Source of the DNA: Treponema sp.
GTDB lineage: Bacteria > Spirochaetota > Spirochaetia > Treponematales > Breznakiellaceae
Assembly (NCBI GenBank): GCA_031258505.1
Contig: JAIRMT010000073.1
Coordinates: forward strand, 1-10,861
DNA length: 10,861 nt
Direction: 5' to 3'
Shown: one piece after another, positions 6,169-10,861 of the stretch
Layout: every line of letters begins with the position of its first letter
Position numbering within the stretch: position 1 is the first letter of the stretch
The notes under the pieces: generated by a model
Told to the model about the DNA's origin: nothing
Databases searched by the model: none
The model's input: the letters and a program-made list of their open reading frames with translations, nothing else
Position numbers and translations under genes: made by a program

Positions 6169-7976
6169 TGCCTGAATCAAAGCGAGAACTCGTTGATATC
6201 TTACAGCCGCTATCCGTTGATGAGCTCAGAGCCGTGTATCATACCTTTATTGGCGCGTTCCAAGGTACGCCAAAAAAGTCCGTACTAATCAGCGAAATCG
6301 CGCGGCGCCTCAGCTTCAACACAGAGACAGCGTTTCAGGCATGGTTTGATAAACTACCTAGCCTGATGCAGCAGCTCATTCGGATTACGTTTTATGAAGG
6401 CTATGCGCCGATAGCGCCCATTGAAAAAAACCTGGGCATCAATCTTATTCAAAGAGAGAACAGTTGGAACAACCGCAAAGTATTTACCAAAAAGAGCGGA
6501 ATTAGTTTCTTTCCATTATATAAGTGTCAGGACCAGTACTGTACAGCGCTTCCGTTATTTCTGCGCTTAATCGTTCAGCCCTGGTTCCCGCCGCTCACTC
6601 CTTCGCTTGATACCTGCCTTGCTGATGAGGCTGGAGCTGTGTGGGATAACAGTAAGAGCGTGGCCGATTCTTTCCCCCTGTTCTGCGAGGCCCTGCGCGA
6701 ACTTATTGATACGCTTCCTGACAATGAACAGCACAAGCTGGCAAGTAGGGGTTTTAAAAAGAAGACCCTTAAGTCCTTGTACCAATCAAGCGGCCTTGTC
6801 CCGTTTCCTCCTGAAATAGCCGCGCCAGATAACGTTGAACTGCTTGCCCGTTTTCTGCTTCTCATGTCAAACTTCAAACCGCTTCGCCCCAAAGACGGGC
6901 AGGATAGCATACGCTCACTGATAAGCGCTTTTTTCAGCGACCATTCCCAGTACCCCGAATTAAATCCCCCGCCAGACCGGTGCTTGCTGGAATGTGCTAT
7001 GCTGCTCGATCACTTTTCTTCTATATATACTTTTATCTATTCCTCTAATGCTGCGGACAAGCTGCCTCAGTCCCGTGTGGTGTTTCGGGACATCCTGCTT
7101 AGGCTTGGTAAAGACCAGCGCCGTTTTGACGCGGACAAGCTGGCTGACTTCATCAGACTGAGCGGCAAGGAATTCAGCGTCTTCAGCCCGTACTATGAAC
7201 CATACCTGCGGTTCAACGCGGAATCCATTTGCTTTGATAAGCTCACCTACTCACGTGAGGAATATTCCAACATCCCTTTCACTCCTGAATATATGCTCAA
7301 GCTGCCGCTGCTGATTCGTCCCCTACTCAAGGCGTACTGTTACCTCTTTGCAGCCCTAGGCATACTGGAAATCACGCAACGCGATCCGCCCCTTGTCCGT
7401 TCATGGAACGGTAAACAGACAGCGATTTCGCCCTATGACGCGCTTGCCACTATCCGCGTTACTGATTTTGGCCGCTGGTGTCTTGATCTCAGCAGCGTAC
7501 GCCCGGCGCGTACTGTTCAGAAATACGAAGCCATCGCGGACAAGGAGCTTTTTCTGGTTACGGTGCGCGGCTCCTCGCTTGAGCGCAAGGTTTACCTTGA
7601 CCGGATTGGCGTGAAGCTGGGAAAGGAACGCTGGCGGATAAGCCCCGCGTCCTTTATTGCCGGCTGTTCCAACAAAAGCCAGATCGAAGACCGCATACAA
7701 CGGTTCAAGGCTCTTATTGACCCCAAACCCGCGCCCCACTGGACGCGGCTCTTTGAAAAAGCGCTCTCCCGCGCCGGCCTTTTCGATACGTCCTGTGAGG
7801 GTTTCCTGATATATCAGCTTCCCGGGGATACGGAACTCACTGAAGAACTGCTGCGCGATCCCTCTCTGAAAACCATAGCTTTCCGCGCCGAAGGCCGGCT
7901 GCTGCTTGTTCCTAAAGAAAAGGAGCGCCATTTCTTCGCTCTGCTCGCGGAATACGGCATCGCGCATTTTAGTTAG
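6168..7976 (+). CDS. Unrecognised 602-aa protein translationally coupled to the SNF2 helicase
   Basis: The ATG shares its first base with the helicase stop codon (TAATG), and GGGAG (6156-6160) inside the helicase gene serves as ribosome site, so the two are made together. I do not recognise a named family. Residues 1-45 (LSVDELRAVYHTF, then ISEIARRL) look like a short SAP-like helical DNA-binding motif. Residues about 379-440 (LLIRPLLKAYCYLFAALGIL, then IRVTDFGRWCLDL) look like a winged helix. The last 50 residues (TELTEELLRDPSLKTI ... GRLLLVPKE ... LLAEYGI) resemble the end of helicase-associated XPB/Ssl2-like domains (PF13625). These are impressions from pattern, not a search. No nuclease, methylase or ATPase motif, signal peptide or membrane segment is seen. 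The context suggests an adaptor or DNA-recognition partner of the helicase. Confidence 0.85.
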   Translation: MPESKRELVDILQPLSVDELRAVYHTFIGAFQGTPKKSVLISEIARRLSFNTETAFQAWFDKLPSLMQQLIRITFYEGYAPIAPIEKNLGINLIQRENSWNNRKVFTKKSGISFFPLYKCQDQYCTALPLFLRLIVQPWFPPLTPSLDTCLADEAGAVWDNSKSVADSFPLFCEALRELIDTLPDNEQHKLASRGFKKKTLKSLYQSSGLVPFPPEIAAPDNVELLARFLLLMSNFKPLRPKDGQDSIRSLISAFFSDHSQYPELNPPPDRCLLECAMLLDHFSSIYTFIYSSNAADKLPQSRVVFRDILLRLGKDQRRFDADKLADFIRLSGKEFSVFSPYYEPYLRFNAESICFDKLTYSREEYSNIPFTPEYMLKLPLLIRPLLKAYCYLFAALGILEITQRDPPLVRSWNGKQTAISPYDALATIRVTDFGRWCLDLSSVRPARTVQKYEAIADKELFLVTVRGSSLERKVYLDRIGVKLGKERWRISPASFIAGCSNKSQIEDRIQRFKALIDPKPAPHWTRLFEKALSRAGLFDTSCEGFLIYQLPGDTELTEELLRDPSLKTIAFRAEGRLLLVPKEKERHFFALLAEYGIAHFS

Positions 7977-8111
7977 AGCTTATACAAAAACCTGAAAGCA
8001 CGGACTGGAAGCGGTATTCCGTATCAAGGTAACGTGGTGAGGCGCTTCTTGAGATACCTTAGATGGTATACATCTCTGTTGAAGCTATGGTACGCTTTCG
8101 CTGGAGGAATA

Positions 8112-8978
8112 ATGAACAGAATCATTGAAAAAAAGCAGCTATCCGCAGAAGTGTTCGAGATGGTGGTGGAAGCGCCGCGCATTGCCAGATCACGCAGAGC
8201 GGGGCAGTTTGTCATAATCCAGATTGATACCGAGTGGGGTGAGCGTATCCCGCTTACCATCGCGGACGCTGACGCGGAACTTGGTACCCTTACACTGGTG
8301 TTTCAGACGGTTGGAGCAACGACGCATAAGCTGGCGGTCAAGGCGCCGGGCGCTTATATCGAAAACATTCTCGGACCGCTGGGCAATCCGACCCATGTTG
8401 AGAACTTCGGCGCTGTGGTTTGTGTAGGGGGCGGCATTGGGGTTGCGCCGCTCTTCCCTATAGTTCAGGCAATGAAAGACGCTGGGAACCATGTTTCCGT
8501 TATCATCGGAGCGCGGAACAAGGACTTGGTGATCTTCGAGGATCGAATGCGGCGCTTTGCCGACGAGCTAACAGTCGTTACAGATGACGGTTCCTATGGT
8601 AAGAAAGCGGTTGTTACCGTACCGCTCAGGGATTACTGCGCGGCCACTCCGAAGCCGAATCTCACTGTGGCTATTGGTCCGCCGATTATGATGAAGTTTT
8701 GCGAAAAGACTACTGCCGAGTTTGACGTGCCGCTCATGGTGTCTCTCAATACCATTATGATTGATGGTACGGGCATGTGTGGCGGGTGTCGTGTTACGGT
8801 AGGCAATGAAACGAAGTTTGTCTGCATTGATGGCCCGGAATTCGATGGACACCATGTTGATTTTGACAATATGATGTTCCGTATGCGCTCCTATCGAGAA
8901 CGGGAAGACTCTGACCACCACAAATGTCATCTTGAACTTGGTTTGGAACCCATACAGGCAGCGGGAGGCGCAAAATGA
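8112..8978 (+). CDS. nfnA: NADH-dependent ferredoxin:NADP+ oxidoreductase subunit A (small subunit)
   Basis: The 288-residue cytoplasmic flavoprotein carries FAD, an NAD(H) site and a [2Fe-2S] cluster. With NfnB it runs the electron-bifurcating reaction NADH + reduced ferredoxin + 2 NADP+ to NAD+ + oxidised ferredoxin + 2 NADPH, reversibly. Visible signs are the flavin motif RIPLT (45-49), the nucleotide loop CVGGGIGVAPL (from 104), and the C-terminal cluster site D218-x4-C223-x2-C226-x11-C238. The aspartate stands where the related PyrK/HydG-type subunits have a first cysteine; this Asp+3Cys set is characteristic of NfnA. The start at 8112 is chosen because GGAGG (8103-8107) precedes it; an upstream in-frame start near 8034 would add 26 residues without such a site. 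It overlaps nfnB by four bases (ATGA). The 135-bp upstream gap shows no consensus promoter but has a GATACC/GGTAT dyad (8051-8070). Confidence 0.92.
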   Translation: MNRIIEKKQLSAEVFEMVVEAPRIARSRRAGQFVIIQIDTEWGERIPLTIADADAELGTLTLVFQTVGATTHKLAVKAPGAYIENILGPLGNPTHVENFGAVVCVGGGIGVAPLFPIVQAMKDAGNHVSVIIGARNKDLVIFEDRMRRFADELTVVTDDGSYGKKAVVTVPLRDYCAATPKPNLTVAIGPPIMMKFCEKTTAEFDVPLMVSLNTIMIDGTGMCGGCRVTVGNETKFVCIDGPEFDGHHVDFDNMMFRMRSYREREDSDHHKCHLELGLEPIQAAGGAK

Positions 8979-10474
8979 GTGAAGAAATACTAAAGTCAGG
9001 GGAGCTTGACGCTAAAGCGCAGGCTATTCTCAAGATCATACAGTCCCGTAAACAGCAGGGATTGTCGCCCAAGGACCGGATCGCCATTCCTGCGCAGGAT
9101 ATGCCGAGTCAGGACCCGCTTGTTCGCGCTAAGACCGTAACAGAGGTGGCTTTGGGCTATAGTGAGTCTCAGGCGCAGGTTGAGGCGGAGCGTTGTCTGG
9201 GCTGTAGGAATGCGCCCTGCGTCAACGGTTGTCCAGTGGGCGTGCCGATTCCTCGCTTTATCGCGGAGATTCAGAAAGGCGATTTTAAGGCTGCGGTGGA
9301 TATTGTTAAACAGACCAATCTGCTTCCAGCGGTTTGTGGACGAGTCTGTCCCCAGGAGAAGCAGTGCCAAGCCGAATGTACGCTGGGGAAGAGCCTCAAG
9401 AGTGTGGAAAAGGCCGTTGCCATAGGCCGGCTTGAGCGTTTTGTGGCGGATTGGGAACGGGCCAATGGCAAGGTAACAACGCCGACGGTGCAAGCCAGTA
9501 CCGGCAAGAAAGTAGCGGTTATTGGTTCTGGCCCAGCCGGGCTTACGGTTGCGGCTGATCTTGCGCGCGCGGGGCATGAGGTTACGATTTTCGAGGCGCT
9601 TCACAAGCCGGGCGGAGTTATGGCCTATGGCATTCCTGAATTCCGGCTTCCCAAGTCCATTGTACAGGCTGAGGTCAACACACTTGCCGACATGGGCGTT
9701 CACATTGAAACCAATTTTCTTGTTGGCCGTACTGGTTCGCTTGAAGAGCTTTTGAGCAAAGATGGCTATGATGCGGTCTTCATTGGCGCGGGCGCGGGCT
9801 TACCCAAGTTTCTGGGCATACCTGGTGAGAATCTGGCTGGCGTGTTAAGCGCTAATGAGTATCTGACCCGCGCCAATCTTATGAAGGCGTATGAGCCGGA
9901 AAAGGCCGCAACGCCCATGCTCAAGTCTAAAGTTGTCGTGGTGGTTGGCGGCGGGAACGTGGCGATGGACGCGGCGCGTATGGCGCTTAGACTTGGCGCG
10001 GAACAGGTACATGTGGTTTATCGCCGAACCCGCACTGAGATGCCAGCCCGTGCTGAAGAGGTTGCTCACGCCGAGGAAGAAGGCGTTATCTTTGACTTCT
10101 TGCGTAACCCCACCCGGATTTTGGGCAATGAGCTTGCCCAAATAACGAACATAGAGTTACAAAAGTTCGAGCTTGGCGCGCCTGACGTTTCCGGTCGCCG
10201 TAGTCCAGTACCTATTGCCAGCTCGGAGTATCTGTTCGAGTGCGATACTGTCATTGTGGCGCTGGGTAACGAACCTAATCCCCTGCTTCCGCGGACTGTA
10301 CCGAATCTGGAGACTGACAAGCGGGGGCGTATCGTGGTAAACGCAGACCAGAAGACTTCGCTTGACGCGGTTTATGCAGGCGGCGATATAGCGCTGGGTG
10401 CGGCCACTGTGATTCTCGCTATGGGTGACGGCCGCAGAGCCGCCGCCGCAATCAATGCGCAGCTTGGCGCATAA
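8975..10474 (+). CDS. nfnB: NADH-dependent ferredoxin:NADP+ oxidoreductase subunit B (large subunit)
   Basis: The 499-residue protein belongs to the glutamate-synthase small-subunit-like (GltD) family and is the bifurcating FAD and NADPH subunit of Nfn. An N-terminal ferredoxin-like domain has two [4Fe-4S] motifs: C74-x2-C77-x4-C82-x3-C86-P and C121-x3-C125-P-x4-C131-x3-C135. The FAD site is VIGSGPAGLTVAADLARAG (from 182), the NADPH site VVVVGGGNVAMDAA (from 321), and the C-terminal flavin motif YAGGD (467-471) is followed by the usual GAATVILAMGDGRRAA helix. An N-terminal extension of about 70 residues precedes the first cluster, as in many NfnB proteins. GGGAGG (8963-8968) and the ATGA overlap with nfnA show coupled translation. 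The same family includes GltD, but the adjacent nfnA and absence of a glutamate-synthase large subunit favour NfnB. The product supplies NADPH for biosynthesis or balances ferredoxin in an anaerobe. Confidence 0.92.
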   Translation: MSEEILKSGELDAKAQAILKIIQSRKQQGLSPKDRIAIPAQDMPSQDPLVRAKTVTEVALGYSESQAQVEAERCLGCRNAPCVNGCPVGVPIPRFIAEIQKGDFKAAVDIVKQTNLLPAVCGRVCPQEKQCQAECTLGKSLKSVEKAVAIGRLERFVADWERANGKVTTPTVQASTGKKVAVIGSGPAGLTVAADLARAGHEVTIFEALHKPGGVMAYGIPEFRLPKSIVQAEVNTLADMGVHIETNFLVGRTGSLEELLSKDGYDAVFIGAGAGLPKFLGIPGENLAGVLSANEYLTRANLMKAYEPEKAATPMLKSKVVVVVGGGNVAMDAARMALRLGAEQVHVVYRRTRTEMPARAEEVAHAEEEGVIFDFLRNPTRILGNELAQITNIELQKFELGAPDVSGRRSPVPIASSEYLFECDTVIVALGNEPNPLLPRTVPNLETDKRGRIVVNADQKTSLDAVYAGGDIALGAATVILAMGDGRRAAAAINAQLGA

Positions 10475-10515
10475 GCAAAGAGGGGGCTTATCGGCCTCCT
10501 CTTTGCTTATGCGCC
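10466..10515 (+). terminator. Large perfect hairpin after nfnB, probable terminator or mRNA 3' end
   Basis: An 18-bp perfect stem (10466-10483 with 10498-10515), extendable by three pairs including a G-T wobble, closes a loop CTTATCGG. The left arm contains the last nfnB codons and its TAA stop. No T run follows on either strand, so it is not a textbook intrinsic terminator; it could stop transcription with help, or protect the 3' end from exonucleases. The stem is symmetric and could act on both strands. Confidence 0.6.
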
Positions 10516-10700
10516 ATTAAGTACAACACTACATCTCGTTGCCTGTCCCCATATATCTCTAAACTTGCCCCACAGTTATTCCCCTTTACCTGCCTTGGTA
10601 TAAGGGCGTTCTTGGGCAATGGCGAGCCTCACACGCGGGCGCGATCGAGATACGATCGTGGACAGGTATGCGCCTTATTTTATGGAGCGGGTTAATGGTC
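10516..10700. other. Intergenic stretch between nfnB and the tandem array
   Basis: No convincing gene. It contains a pair of CGATCG palindromes around AGATA (10642-10647 and 10653-10658), which can also fold as a hairpin. It also has a short inverted pair, CCTGTCC near 10541 and GGACAGG near 10660. One 40-codon ORF begins at 10619 and is listed separately. Confidence 0.5.
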
Positions 10701-10741
10701 TTAGTTATGCCGACATAACAGGCTTAGTTATGCCGACATAA
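10619..10741 (+). CDS. Small 40-aa ORF that runs into the tandem repeat array, doubtful
   Basis: ATG 10619 opens MASLTRGRDRDTIVDRYAPY, followed by FMERVNGLSYADITG, and ends at TAA 10739-10741 in the second repeat unit. The composition is protein-like. GLSYADI resembles the start of a helix-turn-helix in sigma factors or regulators, so this may be the N-terminal remnant of a gene whose continuation was replaced by the array. No ribosome binding site is visible and I recognise no product. Confidence 0.2.
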   Translation: MASLTRGRDRDTIVDRYAPYFMERVNGLSYADITGLVMPT

Positions 10742-10861
10742 TAGGCTTAGTTATGCCGACATAACAGGCTTAGTTACGTCAACATAACAGGCTTAGTTAT
10801 CCGACATAACAGGCCTAGTTATGCCGACATAACAGGCTTAGTTATGCCGACATAACAGGCT
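10701..10861. repeat. Tandem array of 23-bp units with an internal dyad, continuing past the window
   Basis: Seven contiguous units start at 10701, 10724, 10747, 10770, 10793, 10815 and 10838, and an eighth begins at 10861. Each consensus unit is TTA followed by GTTATG-CCGA-CATAAC and AGGC; the hexamers are perfect inverted repeats round a 4-base centre. Units 1, 3 and 7 are identical. Unit 2 has one substitution (ACAGG to ATAGG), unit 4 has a substituted left half and centre (GTTACGTCAA), unit 5 lacks one base, and unit 6 starts with C. There are no spacers, so it is not a CRISPR array, and 23 is not a multiple of three, so the array does not encode a long repeat protein. It could be a protein-binding iteron-like array or a simple minisatellite. 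Confidence 0.95.

Noticed and set aside
7401..7967. 188-aa minus-strand ORF opposite the helicase partner gene
   Set aside because: It is antisense to the coupled gene, lacks a ribosome site and looks like a codon-usage shadow.
3292..7976. A known named defence system (DISARM, BREX, Zorya)
   Set aside because: An SNF2 motor alone does not define any of these and none of their other components is present in the window.
8034..8111. Longer nfnA start at 8034
   Set aside because: The extra 26 residues do not fit the family N-terminus and GGAGG stands just before the ATG at 8112.
8996..9703. 235-aa minus-strand ORF opposite nfnB
   Set aside because: It is antisense to an unambiguous nfnB coding region with no family signature.
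10701..10861. CRISPR array
   Set aside because: Units are contiguous with no unique spacers and the 23-bp unit is tandem.

Overview
The window looks like part of a spirochaete chromosome, most plausibly a termite-gut-type Treponema. That assignment is inference. It rests on the balanced base composition, a spirochaete-style lipoprotein signal, a coiled-coil/PD-(D/E)XK protein of a kind I associate with those genomes, a long homopolymeric G tract, and an electron-bifurcating Nfn pair typical of fermentative or acetogenic anaerobes. No rRNA, tRNA or CRISPR array is visible.

Region 1 (1-1500). A lipoprotein gene reads leftwards from 853 and runs off the window. Upstream lie about 650 bases of GC-rich, hairpin-rich noncoding DNA with a 16-base G run. 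A near-perfect sigma70-type promoter on the minus strand sits at 1392-1420, so the predicted transcript has an unusually long leader of about 530 nt that contains the run as C16.

Region 2 (1500-3290) is accessory and eroded. It holds two small overlapping, apparently frameshifted ORFs. Next is a leftward 278-aa coiled-coil protein with a PD-(D/E)XK-like C-terminus and its own promoter. It is followed by a 381-bp ISAs1-type remnant with both terminal inverted repeats but an internally deleted transposase. Directly abutting that is the N-terminal stub of an IS630-type transposase.

Region 3 (3292-7976) is a tightly coupled pair: a large SNF2-family helicase and a 602-aa partner that I do not recognise as a named protein. 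Their TAATG stop/start junction implies co-translation. The partner shows weak signs of winged-helix and helicase-associated folds. This pair is the best candidate here for an undescribed system, although no nuclease or defence effector is encoded with it.

Region 4 (8112-10474) is nfnA-nfnB, encoding both subunits of the NADH-dependent reduced-ferredoxin:NADP+ oxidoreductase with all expected cofactor motifs. The genes overlap by 4 bases and are followed by a perfect 18-bp hairpin.

Region 5 (10516-10861) is mostly noncoding and ends in a tandem array of 23-bp units, each carrying a GTTATG/CATAAC dyad. The array has seven copies here and continues past the window edge.
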